DNA of 64,000 nt, taken from positions 1,016,703-1,080,702 of the forward strand of contig VWZL01000170.1 of assembly GCA_013396915.1 (NCBI GenBank), read 5' to 3'. The position numbers and the translations under genes were made by a program. The stretch comes from Stercorarius parasiticus (taxonomy: Eukaryota > Chordata > Aves > Charadriiformes > Stercorariidae). Below the pieces are notes generated by a model that did not search any database, had not been told where the DNA came from, and saw only the letters and a program-made list of their open reading frames with translations. This document shows positions 1 to 14,000 of this stretch, in pieces; within the stretch, counting starts at the first letter, position 1; the number at the start of each line of letters is the position of its first letter.

Positions 1-1386
1 TTTGCAGGGAAATCCCAGGTGTGTGGGAGAGCGGTGCACAGATCAGCTCTGTCCGGACATGCTGCTGGGAAGCAGCCAGGAGGTACAATCAGGAGGGACC
101 ACAACAACGGTGGGCCACGTTGAGGAGTGCACCTGCCCTGCCGTGTAGGTGTCGCCACAGTGACCGAACCCAGCGTTTCTGCTGCAGGCTTTGCACCTGG
201 GCTGTGTCATAGCAAAATACTATGAAAATGCCTGTTGCTGTTGTTGGTCTGTGTATTGCGTAATTAAAGGTTCATTGTTTTATCTGGAAAGTTCATGCAT
301 GAGTTTATGACAATTGCTGCTAGCTTGCTATTTTTAGTGAAATCTTGCAAGTTCTTAAGAATGGCCAGTATAAGGGGAAGGCTGCCATGCAACAAACACC
401 ACCTTGTGCTTTAGCTGTAAACATACACCCAGTTATGTGCTGAATATGGCCAAAACTCTCTGGGCTGTTGTGGAAATTAGTCCTGTAATGGCTGGCAAGA
501 AGCCTAGATTTGAATTTGGACTGGATATGTTTTGGATTGGCCACAGTAGATTTCCTAAGGGAAAGGGAAAAATGTTACCTTGCTAATTAGTTTTGAAACC
601 ATGCTCCCGAGTTAGTCTCAGACGGAAAACTGTGTTTGGAGGTTTGTCTGCCTATTAATACATTGCTTGTGGTGGGGGATATTCTACTATTCCTCTGTCA
701 GTTTTTTTGTCATACTATATATTTAACTGAATAATGAATAAAGCAGGGTGGACAAAACTATGTATTTTAGAGAACATAACCTAGTCATGAAATAAATATT
801 TTTTATTAAGGGTTTGAAAGAACCTGTTTAGTTATTTTCCCCATTACTTTTGCATGCCTCAGCACTTCCAGGTGGTCTTTTAAGTGCTGTGTTGGTGTGC
901 TACCTCTTATGTGGGTGGTATAATAATTATTTTAGTAGTACCAGTAGGGCTCTAATCAGTGAACAGAGTTTCACTGTGCTATGCAGCACACAAATGCATA
1001 ACATTAAAATGGTCTCTTCATGAACAGCTAACAAACTAATTAGCAAGTGAGAGAGAATAGCTGGATGCAGCAAACAGATTGACAGAACTGGATGACGCTG
1101 GGAAGACCATCAGCAGTAGGATAAAGTATAAGTTGGATGATGCTGTCTCTAGGGTAGTAATTGGGTCATATTGCACAAATTTCTCTTGATTGACATTCCA
1201 GGTTCCCCTGAACTCTTCATGTTAGAAGAACAGTATTTAATCTGCAAAATCAAGTTACTGAAGGTTAGGGGTTGCCAGAACACTTTCTCCATGGAGTATG
1301 TAAGCTTTATCTATCTTGTTCTCTGAACAAGGTAGGACTCCTTAGGGAAAATAAAAAGTACCTTTTAATAATTCTTTAAAATACAG

Positions 1387-1407
1387 AATTAATTAATTAA
1401 TTAATTA
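1387..1407. repeat. AATT tetranucleotide repeat
   Basis: Five consecutive AATT units followed by ATCT, in AT-rich intron DNA. Self-complementary repeat. Confidence 0.9.
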
Positions 1408-2417
1408 TCTTGTAATAGAAAACTATGCCAGAATAAACAGATGGGTTGAACTAATGCTATAGGTTGTCAGCAGTGTTTCCTAGCCTCTGAGTGCTTTCGT
1501 TCACAAACTACATGGTGCTTTTTAACGTAGTACATCAGTACCTTTTTTGGTGCAAATACTTCAACAGGAAGACCAGTTTTCTTTGAGTGCCACTGAATCT
1601 CTGGCTGTGCCTCGTCATTAGCCCTTCACCTGAGCCTTCTGCATTGCTGCACAGACTGCTAACACTCAGGTTAGGCTAAGCTGAGACCAGATGCCGTCTT
1701 TATGCTTCTCAGTGTGGATGGTCAGCTGGGTCCTGATTGACAGGGCATTTTGATCTTCCGCCTCATCAACCAGAAATGCAGGACGTTGTGCCCCATCTGG
1801 TATTTCCAGGCGAGACATGATCCCTAGAATCTGTGTTGCAGAAGCTGAAGGTGGCTTAGGAAAATCTGTCCTGCCTTTTCCTCTCTCATCGCTTTAGTAT
1901 TTGTGGAAAAAAAAACAGCAGCGCAGCAATGTACCTCTCCTTTAGTGGAGGAGGGGCCAAAGGCTGGGCAGGTTGGTGTTAGGAGGACCATCCAGGTCCC
2001 CTGCCCCTCTCACGCAGGGTTCCCACTGTGCTGCAGCTCCCAGGCTCTTCCCTCATTGTCCCTTTGCTGCTGCCTTTGTGGCATCTCCCGTGTGCCGTAG
2101 GATAGTCACGCTAATTACTGTTCTGGCAGGAGGCCAGTATTTTCTTGAGGCACACAAAAGAGAGAATGGAAATGGCAATTTTAACGTGTAATATCTCAGG
2201 AAAAGCTGAGAAGAATTTGATGAGGGGAAGGGTGCTCTTAAAGCCCAAAGGCATTGCCTTGTCAAATCACAAAAGCGTGCTGAAAAGAGTCATGCTATTA
2301 GAGCTTCTCTTACAAAAAAGATTTTGAAACTCCCTTATTGCAGAAAGCTAGCAGAAAGCTAGATGACCAAAAGCATTTTAAAGGTCTGTTGATAAAAAAT
2401 TTTTATTTTTTTTTTAC

Positions 2418-2451
2418 ACTTTACAAGTGCAATTTTTTTTGCACTTTACAA
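2418..2451. repeat. small hairpin with direct repeats
   Basis: CACTTTACAA occurs at 2418-2427 and again at 2442-2451. Between them AGTGCAA and TTGCACT (2426-2445) form a 7-bp stem around a T loop. Confidence 0.7.
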
Positions 2452-5400
2452 TCTCACATTGGTCAGGTTGCCCGCTCCCCATCCCTAACCAAACTCTCGC
2501 AGTAAACCTGCTTAAGCTGAAGCTGCAGAAGGCATGTCTGCATTGTCCAACAGGCTGTGATGCAAATACCCTTCTTCTCTTATCTGATATAATGCTAATC
2601 TGAGCTGTTACATTCACAAAGTACGGCGTACTGATATTCTCTCTGGGCTCCAAGGGGGGAAATACAAATATAGAAAGCCATATCACCATGTTAATTCAGC
2701 ATCACAGCCAAGGTAATTTCTCCAGCGCTGGTTAGTTCAGGTGCAGTGCTGCGTGAAGATGCATGTGCTCCTCCAAGGTATGGAGCTATGGTGAGATGGG
2801 CAGCACTCTGCCTCCCTACCGTGCATCCACTGTCTAGCATAGATGTGTTTTTTCTCCCCTGCTGTGAGGAAGCTCTGCTTTGAGCCTACAGACCTGCGAG
2901 CACAGCAGGTAGGAGGGAGCCCATGGCCCTACGTTTCACAGCCGTGTAGCCCAGGTCTCAGTTCCTTGCGCGGCTGAATTTACTGCTGTGGGTCGCTGGG
3001 CTGCCGTGGTCCATCAGGTGGGCTGTGGCAAAGCTGGGCTCAGAAGCCTGTGCCGTGAATTGTGTACCCCTGTGTGTACCCATTTTGTGCAAATTCATGT
3101 ATCTGAAAGGTGTTTCTTGATCCATCCAGTGTGATTGAGAAAGTAACTGCAGCATGCTCAGATTGCCAGGTTATTAACCAAATTGTATAGGGTAACAGAT
3201 TGAACAGGCTGTATGTTGCTTAACTGTAGAAAGAAGGGCGTGACTTCAACAAAAGGTTTGTTTGCAATCAAAAATTTCTGTTCTATAGGGAGTTACCGTC
3301 ACATAATGTGGTGTATATTTTGATATCAAGGTCTTAGAAAAATAGGCAAACTGTACTTAGTTTGTATTTCGTTTTTGTATGGATTTTTGGTTTTGTTTAG
3401 ATTTGACATTTGCCCATAAGTGTGATATACTAAATTATCTAGAAAGAAAACTGCTTGTTGAAATAGATGGCATAGCCAGTGAAAAGAAAATGGAGACCGA
3501 TAATATTGATTAGAAGCTAGAAATTTTAGAAGGTTGTTAATAGATGGAAACAACCTAGAGAAAACTGATGATCAGGGAAGTTAAAGGTGGTAAGAGTAAA
3601 GTTTTAGAGTATACCAGGAAGAACAGGAAACACTAAATATGCTAAATATAATCAATATAACTTAAGGTTCTAATAAAGAAAAGACAGAAGTATTAAATAC
3701 ATGTTTGTATTTTGTATGTAGGAATTGCCTGATGATTTATACATTTCTTATGTAGTAAGGATGTCTTGAGCTTAGCAGATTTAGATTCTTTGCACTGAAC
3801 ATTGGCAGAAATAAACTGCCAAAAAAAATGTAATTGTTAGTGTTGTCTAAGATTGTGGAAAAATCTTGATAATTTCAGATTATAACTGAAAAATACTGGG
3901 TTTTCTCTTGGAAGTTGTGGTTTTCCCTGTTGTAAATGTGAACAAAAACTGGCATGTGTGGCATGATTGGTATAGCTGCGTAAGAATCTAATCACATTCT
4001 TAATCAAGACAGCCCAGAGTTTAGTTTGAAGTTGATAGATTTTTCTCCCCCAGACACTTCATTGATTGATACCACAGCAAACATTTTAACCTAGTTAATA
4101 TTTTGTTTCAAACAGGTTCATGGAATTTGACCCAGGTTTAACCCTATGCAGATTCAAGGAATGAAGATTCCAGATTTGTGGAAAAATGTTTGCAGTCATT
4201 TAAAAGGGCTGAATATGAAATACTGCGTGGCGCTTAGATGCATACTTCTTACACATCTGGCTCGTATGGGAGCCAGATTTATAGAAGTACAAGGGACAGT
4301 AGAGCCTGTCTATTCTTAGATATGCTGTACCTTAAAACATCTTTTTTAATAATTTCTACCTAAAAATTAAAAAGGAAATATTTCCTTAAATAACATTGTA
4401 CATTTATAATAAGTCTTAGTAAATAAAAAATATTAACTTCAAAACTATATGGTCTTTTTAAATAACAATTAGTAAACTAGTAGCCATCACTTTAGTAATT
4501 CGATAGTTACATTGATTAGGACTATTTAGAAATCATGATTTTTTGTCCCCCCGATTTCTTCTGTAAGTATTAAATTCCCTGTTTCAGAGTCACAAAGATT
4601 ATCACCTGCAGTTGGATGGGTACGTGCTGGGCCCTTCACCTTTGCAGCAGTGGTGAGCTGTTTGCACGTCAGATAACCCTTGCTGGCTGTGCAGGGGAGA
4701 TACAGCTGGGAAATCAGTGAGGAGTGGCAAGCTGGCTGCCAAACAGATAAAAAGAGCACGGCTGTGTGTTGGAGCTACTTTGGCAGTCACCAATGCAGGG
4801 TTCGCTGTCAGCACCTTGCTGTGCAAGCGTATTGGATTAATAAGACGCTCTGCTTTTTTTTTTTGTTCCATTTCTCCTGGCACTTTTGACATGTGAGCTC
4901 AAAACTGTAACTATACCCAGCACTATTCATATGTATACACAAACGTTTAACGTGCATCTAATACACATTATTGTGCATGTGTGTGTATGTATGCTTAGAG
5001 GGCTCTGTTGTAGGGGTTCTTGGTTTTGTAAATGTTCTCTTCTTTATTGTCTGACATTGGCTTGAAAAATGCCTTTCCATTATCCATGGAATTTCGTTCA
5101 TGTTTGGCTTATAAATAAAATGTTAGAAATATCCTGCTCCTCCCCCCCACCCCTTGCATTCTTCAGGAAAATTTTGGCAGCCTTTGAAATAATAAATAGC
5201 TACACAGTGATTTTAAGGTTTGTGGCACTGCCACAGGGCTAAATACTTACTGGAGAAATGAGAAGGCAGACTTTATTCTTGCCTCTTCCCCACCTCTCTC
5301 TGTCCCAGCAGTAAACCGGCCTGAGTTGAATTGTTTAATGTCCCCTGCGCGGCACGGGATCTGGATGCCCGTGGTACCCTCAGAAGAGCATAGTTCCTCC

Positions 5401-7982
5401 TGCCAGCTGGTGATGCTTTTCACGAGCAGGAGCAGCAGCAATCTGTCTCACTGGGGTGAGGGCTCAGAGTGGAGTTCCTCCTGCTGGCTCCATTTGTGGG
5501 GAAGGAAAGGAAATGTTTAGCGATGCAAAGAACCCAGTTTGTTCCCTCTCCTCTCTTCAGATTCCTCGGAATCTGAACTTGCAGTTTTCTCTCTGAATTT
5601 TGTCCCCCTCCCCCAAACTTAGAAATTGCCTTCAGAAGACCTTACAAAGAATCAAGTCAAATTATGACTTGCAAGTCAAGTGCAGCCTAGTGACAATTAA
5701 GACTTCTGATGGAACTCTTTTTTGATTATATCATCTATGAGCGCCTTTAATAACCTGGCCCAATTCTGGTTTGTCTCGTGGCAGCCCCTGAATCACATGG
5801 ATGTAAGAGGCGGTGGAATTCAGGTTTCAGAGACAACCAGAAATCTGTAACTGTTCTGTGTTTGACTTGCAAACTTGAATGATGACCCATCACTATAAAT
5901 TTTTATTTTTTTCTTACAAATAATCAGTCGACCTTATATAAAGCTAAACTGCAAAGAGGACTATAAGATGAAGTATCTTGAAGCCAGACGATTTCAGTTC
6001 ACTTCAGGAGAACTTAATGAAGGAGTTACTCTGTGATAGATTTTGATCTGATTTTGAAACTCTTGCTGTGTAACACAAAGCTGTCAATGATAAGCAAGGT
6101 GGCTTGACAATGTGTTGTTCATACTGTGACACCAGTTTTGGGAAGAGGTCAGAGCACATTCTGACCGCATTGTGTAGCCAGAATTTGCACTGCAGAGTCA
6201 TTTTGCCTTTTTTTCTGCCTATTGACTCTAAAATCCCTTTATCAGCCTTTATCAGCTAGCTCAGATTATGCTGATGTGGAGTTCTAGTAGGATGTTTGAA
6301 CAAGTGTGACAAGTTTTTTCCTTACTGCCTTCTGTTGAGATTAAGAAGGTTTATATTTCAATAGTTATTGGATGTATTCAATATGAACATGCAGTGAATA
6401 TTTTTTTTCCTTCAAAATTTAGGAAATTTTCTTAACAATCATACCTAGATTTGGAATAGCAATGGCCAAGAACAAGGCATACAGCTATTGCAGGTGGATC
6501 AGCAGCTAATGGAAGTAGTTTGTTTTCACACTTTGTCAAAATCATGAGAGTTGTTTACAACCACTTACGAAATCAGTTGCTTAACATTTTCCACTTAGAT
6601 GCTTTGTAGTGTTTTTTCTTCCCTTCTTTATACTGTTCCTTCCAATAGTGAAATTTTCTAATCCAGAGAAGTACTCTGGATAGAGAGGTGGAATTTTTTG
6701 GTTGTCTTATTCTCTATAGGGTTAGTTCAGGGGTGCAGGTAAGGAGTTTCTTTATTCATTGGTCTGTGTAATTCCTTAGTTAAAAAAGGTGTGGGTACTA
6801 AGGGAGTAGATTCAATCTGCCTCAATTTGCTCTTTATAGCAACTGTGTTCTGCCGCCTTTTTGTTTCCAGTGTTTTAAGAAGGGGTGCCAATCTCAGTTG
6901 GCCCAAAAAGTTTGTGTATGTGGGAAGAGGACTGAAATAAAGGAAGACAAGAATGGTCTTGGCAGCTGCCTCTGCGCCTTCTTCCAAAACTGAATCATAG
7001 ATATGTCAAGCTAAGGGAAGAAGTAAGTTGCTGGAGGGATTACAAGAGCAGGATGCTGGTGACCTGTGTTGCCATGATGAGAAGTACACAGGTGGTCTGT
7101 GGTCAGCAGTAACATCAGAATAACTTTTATTGGAAGTTTGATAGAAGGCGGGGCAGAGTAATCAGTGAGAAATTATACTGCAGATTGTCTGTTGATCAAA
7201 CTCTATGGGAACCCATGTAACAGCTCGTCCCCCTGGGGTGTACTAAGCATACCTTCATTATCTCTCACACATTTGTCCAACTAGTCCTGTAAACCATCCA
7301 GTGGAAGAGTTTGTGCCCTGTCAATTTCCAGTCATCCACTCCCCCTGGTACTAGAAACTCTATCTGAAAATTGAAACTAGTTTTAATTTGCTTCTAGTGA
7401 AGCCAACTTCTTCATACTTAGTGGACATGAAGAAAAATTAATCACTGTGTTCTTACAGCAATTTCACAGGTGTTGGAAGAATGCTGTTATTATGCCTATT
7501 TCCCCCTACAGTCTTTGTTGTTCAGAAAATAAGTGAAGCACCTTTATTCTTACCTTGTAGGTCATGTCTTAAATGCTTTGTTGTTCCTGTTATTTAGAGT
7601 TACCCTGCTTAGGTTAATCTCCCAGGAGGAGAAAAGCAAAGTTGCATGTCCACATACTAGCTATAGTAGATCAGGTGGATGCCAGCAGGTTCTTAGTGTG
7701 ATACTTCTGTAGAGCCAGCTTGTCACGAGCCTGAAGTGTGGTGGCTCTTACCAAACAGATTTGCTTTTAGGAAGACCCCCCTACCCCCAGAGAAGATACA
7801 TAATGTTAGACTTGTATAGACAGTGTTTCTCTGATCAGAAGCTGGAAAAAGTTTGTCATTAGGAAACTAAAGTGTGTCGGTCTGCTAATAAATATCAATA
7901 TATGAATAAATATAGGATTGCAATTGTTGTGTATTAATTTTCCATGTTAAGTGACTAATTTCCATTATTATCTGTCTCACAG

Positions 7983-8034
7983 TACTGGCTGGATCCTGCA
8001 AAGACCCTTGCTGAACATAAAGAGTTGATAAACA
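7983..8034 (+). CDS. EPB41L4A: EPB41L4A exon a (FERM F1 lobe)
   Basis: Acceptor TCTCACAG and donor GTATGT flank 52 nt that read [17 protein letters not shown]. The exon begins in phase 0 and ends with the first base of a Thr codon completed by the next exon. The WLDP motif is typical of the F1 ubiquitin-like lobe of band 4.1 proteins. It is too short to stand out as an open frame and was recognised by family similarity and by phase agreement with the next exon. Confidence 0.94.
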
Positions 8035-11000
8035 GTATGTATTTAATTTAAACTTAAAAACGTATCTGAAGATGAAGTAACAGAGGCAATGTTCCGCATA
8101 CACAGCCTGTACAATGTTTATAATATAGTCACAGCAGATTGATAACTCTTCAACAAGTTTATTACTGCAGTTCATAGCTGTATTGAAATTTCTCACGTAG
8201 ATTGAACATACCATAATTTCCCAATAATTTATGTGATTATTGTGCAAAGATTTCTCTGTGCTTACATTTTATTTTAGAATAATAAATGATGCTATTCTTA
8301 ACTTGGATAATTGATTTTATACTAGCTGTGATACATCTATCATACTGTACCACACCATAACCAACTTAGATTCCTTTTTGCTTCTGAAAGTAAAAGTAAT
8401 GCCTCTTACTGGTAATATGAGCGTGTGCTGTTACTGTCACTTTTCAGATATCACAGATGCAAGATCTGTTATTTTTATTATACTTAAAGACATGAAAAGA
8501 TATTTTACTTAAGAATTTGGAAACCTTCTATAAAAAGATGTAGAAGTGGAGCACGCATGGAATAAATGTACCTATAAGAATTTCGGTACTGATTTAACTG
8601 AATCTTTCAGGAGAATAACATTTTTAAAAGGTAAATAGAAAAACTTTTCGGAATATCTCTTAATCAAAATGGTGCATAATTAAAGTTGCTCCATAAGACA
8701 TTTGAAACTGTGGAAGGGATTAGTACTCGGTATTATTAGTTATGACCGGCAATCACATTTTGTGCACAATTGCATTTTTCAAAAAGTTTCAGTGGAAAAA
8801 GTATCTGAAGGTCAAAATCAAACAGTAAAAAAAAAAAACAACTTGGAGAAATAGTAAGTTATGATGAAATCTAAAGTTAAATCTTCAAAATAAGCAAAAA
8901 CTCCAAGTAGACCGACAAGCCATGAATAAATAAACAGAAGACTAGAAAAATAACAAAAATCCCTTTTTTTTTCTTTCTCATGTGTAATGAGCATAGATTT
9001 ACAGATTCGCTATGTGGATGTAAGATTTTTTCTGCACCTTTCAGGTTTCAAAAAATATTAAGATAGGCTCTTTTGTAGTCAACTAGTAGCAATTCATAAC
9101 AATTACCAATTCGTAACAACTAACTTTTGCACCAAATATTTTCTTCCCGTCAGCTGGACCACCATACACTCTATATTTTGGCATTAAATTCTACGCAGAG
9201 GATCCCTGTAAACTTAAAGAAGAAATAACAAGGTACAGTATTTAGCAGGAGTGTAGTTTGTTGATTTCAAGAATGTAATCTATTCTAACCAGGTGCATAC
9301 TGTTGTGGTGCGGTAGGGTTGGGGTTTTTTTTTGCTTGAACACCTGAACATTTTTGCTTGGACATGTACGTGTAAAAAGAGAATTGTGACTAGCTTCATG
9401 GTGGTCACTATGGACAACTATATGGAAGCCTAAGATGAAAAGATGTTATCTGGTGCATCAATAACCCAAAGGGACTTGAGGTGCACTTGTGTTTTTTGTT
9501 TTTTTTTAAAGGAATGCATTGTCACATCTGCATTTATATTGTGCTATAATCAAGTTTGGAGTTTACTTGGATATCAAATATAAATACAGGGAATTTTCTT
9601 TTTTATTGGCCATAGCTTAGATTCCAAAACTGTTTTTCAAGCAGATTTCTTTTGGTCTTTCTAAAAATATGAGGAGGAAATTGAAGAGTTGCATGCTTTT
9701 GATTCTTTTAACCTTGACCCCTACAAAATATGAGTGTGCACACACTGACACATGCACACCCATGCGCACGGACACATACATACACATGCTTGCCTAAACT
9801 CTCACGCACAGGGTTTTCTGTTTAGTGTACTTATGAAAGGTCTCAGACAATTAGCTTTAGGTTCAAAAGGAAATTTGAGAATTTGGATAGGTAGGCAGAC
9901 AAAATTAGTGTGCTGGCTTGCATTAATAAATGCCAAAATATTTCTTTTGATGTCCTAGGAATATGACACATGAGAATTCATTAGAATGCACACAGGGTTT
10001 TTAATTTTCCTTAATCAAAGGTGGCAGTTGTTGCAGCACAGGCAGAGTATTTTTCTTGTACCAGAGTGAGAAAATTCTTTTGTTTCCACACTGACACAGC
10101 AGGAATGGAAGTCTCCAATATAATAAGATTGAGGCTGGCCTGGTAAAAATAATAAACACCATGACTTTGCAGGTAAAAGAGCGTAAGCTGGCCCCAATGT
10201 GATGGCCTCTCTACTGTGAAAGTTTGATGCAGTTTTCCTGTACTTTTCCGGAAGCACTTTCATCCTTGCTCACAGGGGAAGACAGATGGCCCTGGGAAGG
10301 GAGCTTTGGCCACTGAACCTGTTGTGGTTGCTACCCGGAAGGCAGGGTGGATTTCTGTCTGGGAAATGACAGGGTCTAAATTTTCAAAAAGTGTTTCTCT
10401 TTGCCTTGTGATAAGGTCAGTCTGTGATTTGCACTGCTAATTAGGGGTGCAAATCTAGTCGAGAAGCATTTAAATGTAATTAGTAAGCCTCTGTTCATGT
10501 CTGCACAGTGTTTAGTCATGCAGAATTTGCACCTTAAAAGGTACAGAAGGAGGGCATAAGAAAGCTATATGCTTATATTGACGGTCTTCAACAAAACACA
10601 TTGAGTAGTAAAATGCCCTCAACATTTCTGAGCATTTATTCCTATGGGCTATTAAACTTCGGAAGGAAGGTATACCTTTTCAGGAAAAAAAAACAAACAA
10701 ACAAAAAAACCCTTCCTTCTGCTTAGGAGGGATTAATGGCCCTATTTTTCTTTATGATAATAATTTTCTACCTAAGTGTGTTATTCCAGTGATTTAACCA
10801 TGTTGTGCTAAGTGATGTGTTTCTTTGGAGCATGTGTTTGTTATTTTAATGGATATGAGAGCAGAGTCTGTTGTTATTAGATGTTGATGATCTGTGGCCT
10901 TACATGATTACTATTTGCAAATAATGAAAACCTGTCAAATTTGTAATTGCTTCACAGCAGAATCTATCTGGCTTGTAGGCAGAAGCTCACACTGCAGTGA

Positions 11001-14000
11001 TTCATATTAACATTTGCTGGATGTGTTTGCTAGAGCAAACCAGTGCTTAGGCACTATTATATATGCATGACAAACTTGACAGCGCACGAGATGAGAGTAC
11101 TTCAGCTACAAGTTTGGACAAAAGGCCTGTTTTTCCCAGGAGCTTAGTGGCTTCAGTGGGAATTGAGATTGTTCATTTTGTAGGAGTCATTTAAGCACTT
11201 AACAGTAGGGTCTGACTGTTTTTTGCAGGGAGGTGGTGTTTTTTGCAGTTTCCTTTCCTGCTTTATTTTGAGACTACACTATGAGAATGCAGAAATACAG
11301 ATATCTGCTACATGGAAAAGACATTTGTAGTGTCATCTGGTATGAAGCTTTGCACTGTAGAGATGCAGAATTGCTAACAGAAAGACAGGAGCAGATAATG
11401 CATTTCATGTTAAAAACAAGATGCTGTGTGGTCCACACTAGATGTAAAATCATCTTTGTCATTCTCATCGTTCATACAGGGAAGATTTGTCTAGGTAGGA
11501 CTGGCAAGCATAAGTTAGAAGGAGTGCAGAGGTATTGCTTACAGTGAAGAAACACTGGGTGTATGTGCTTTGTGTTGCCTAATGACATTCACAGAAAATT
11601 CTTGTGCGGTGCCATGGTCCTTTAAGGCGGAGAATATTAGCCATTTTTTTTAAGGATGGACATTCCTACTGTATTATCTGTCACAGCACAAATTCTGGGG
11701 GATCATTAACCAGAAAGACACTGGTATCCTTATTCAGAGGCTCATCTGGGCTGATAAACTTTAGTAAATTTGATTGGGTCTTAAATGATTTGTGGATCAG
11801 GTATCCCACAACGTGCAGTTTGTGAATTTCCCTGAAATCAGCATAGATGCACTTTGAGCTTACAGATCATTCCAAAGTACTTTCATAAGTAACTTCTACT
11901 AACACAGAATAAATTACTTGCAGTGTAGCTGCATGGCTCTATGTAGATAAAGTTGAATTAGTGAATAATGAAAAAGCTGTATGCTTATATGGATGACCAT
12001 TTTTTTCTTCAAAAAGTTACCTTCTCAGTATTGTTACCTTTTGTATGAACTTGGTGAAAGAATTCGTTTAGGATGATGTGAAACAGTGCAAAACCCAAAG
12101 AGCATTGAAAAAATTTCCTATAAATGAATATGGGGAGCTGCAAAATCAAGCAGATCCTTTATATGATGGCTTGTTTTCTTGTCTTTACTTTTCCATCTGT
12201 TTTTGTATATTGTTTCACTCTAATTAGTCTCAGTTCACGCTTCATCAACTGTAAAAGCAGGTTATGACTTTGAAAATTACGTTTTTACCCCTGTTATCTC
12301 TGTTCCAAGAAGGAGAGTACCCTATGCTGTGACAGATACAGTTAGCTGCTGATGGTATGCCCATACATCTTTTTCATGGGAACATGGACTCCATCAAATC
12401 TGCTTGCAGCTCGCGAGCTATACTCTGGTGTGTGGAGAGGAAACATTTCAGTCAAGAAGTATCTAATATCCAGTTCTCCCTTATGTTGATCCACTGATCA
12501 GGTTAAACTGATCACTTTGGTGCGCTTTGGTAGGTTTCTTGTTCAATTTTTCTCATTCCTAGCCCTCTTCTCCACTTCCTAGAGCAGACGCTCTATGAAA
12601 GTCACAGAAAGAAATTACATTTTTTGGAGGAAAATTAATTGTATCTGTGCAATATAAGCAGATGGGAAAACTGCAGAGTGCTCCCCTACTAGATTAATCT
12701 TAGTTGTTACTTCAAGGTCAATAGAGGAAATGTAATTCAGGGAGGAATACAGTTTTTGACTCACAAATTTATGGTACGTAGTATGCCTTCAGTAAACTGG
12801 GAGATGATGAAACATTACTTGGTGCATGAGGCTCAATAATCACTTTGTTTTCTCTCTGTGTTTTAGGTATCAGTTTTTCTTGCAGGTCAAGCAAGATGTT
12901 TTACAGGGCCGCTTGCCTTGTCCAATCAACACTGCAGCACAGCTGGGAGCATATGTAATTCAGTGTAAGTGTTTCTGGCCAACTGTGAGCTTATTTCTTT
13001 TAATCCTACATTATGATTAATCTTAAATGGTGACTGAAGATTTCACTAACACTTTTGTGCATTCATTTCAAAACAGAACAAAACTAATATGACTGATTTC
13101 AGCTAAAGAACTGTAAATAGATGGCCATTCTCAACAGATAATATAGAAGCAATATAGAAGTTAATGTAAAGAGGAAACTGAAAAGTCAGTGTAAAGAGTC
13201 TGCCAAACACTCTTTGCATTGCTGATGAAAATGTTATCATGTACTTAAGACTTTATGACTTACTCTGGATTGCATATACAGTATGACAAAACCTTCATCA
13301 GGCAGTTTACAGATTAGATGGGCTATTGGCAGCCTCCAGCCAACAAAGCCTGTCAAATAAAAGATTCTTTCAAAAATTACATTATGTCAGTATGAATGCA
13401 CCTATACTTGAAGGGAGGATGTGTTTTGACCTGAAGTGAAGAATTTTAATTCTATCTGTCATTTATCTGTATTCACCCATCAGTAGTTAGCTTTTCAGAA
13501 GTGGATGCTATATCCTGCATACTTGATAGAACTAGCAATCAATTAGAAAAGGACTGTCTGTCTACCAGTTAGTTATTCCTTTAATATTACAGCTCAAGCT
13601 CTGTACTCAAACACAAATGGTAACCAAGAATCGTATGATGAGCCATGCTGGGACCTGTATCTGTAATTTGTTCTATGTTAAATTTAGGTTTCCCATGAGT
13701 GATATGTTTTAAGCAAAGATAATTTGTACTATTGGTGTTCCAAGTGTGACTCATCAACACTTAATACAACGTAAAAAATAGTCCTTTCATTTCCATTTTA
13801 GAATAACAAGGTGGAATAACTTGTGTATGAAATGGGAGTGGGTATTATACAGAATTTCACGGTGTGTTAGATGTGTTTCTGAACAGCTAAAATTTCAGGC
13901 GGTTTTTATTTTTGTACAATTACTTCTAATTTCATTTTGCTGTCTAAGAAATGTGACACGTCATACTCTGTAAAACTTCGCAATGCGCATTTCACTTTAC

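Larger units (their letters stand above)
1..7982 (+). other. EPB41L4A: intronic: upstream EPB41L4A intron, 3' part
   Basis: AT-rich intronic DNA up to the acceptor at 7982. It contains an AATT repeat (1387-1407), a small hairpin with direct repeats (2418-2451), a C-rich stretch near 5140-5155 and many short A/T runs. No exon of the family and no clear transposon was recognised. Short open frames here (all under 100 codons) have no recognisable protein features. Confidence 0.8.
9233..12866 (+). other. EPB41L4A: intron between exons b and c
   Basis: 3.6 kb. It holds a degenerate CA-rich tract (about 9736-9810) and an A-rich AAAC tract (10685-10711). No transposon or conserved block was recognised; open frames of 73 to 88 codons are chance. 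Confidence 0.85.

Noticed and set aside
7440..7560. Further MIR-like relic (ATTATGCCTATTTCCCCCTACAG)
   Set aside because: Only a short core-like block resembles MIR and the flanks do not follow in order, so it is not distinguishable from chance.
1..7982. The preceding EPB41L4A exon (expected to encode the segment ending RSHQT)
   Set aside because: I looked for it on the + strand in the sequence before 7983 and found no matching coding block with splice sites. It is most likely upstream of the window.
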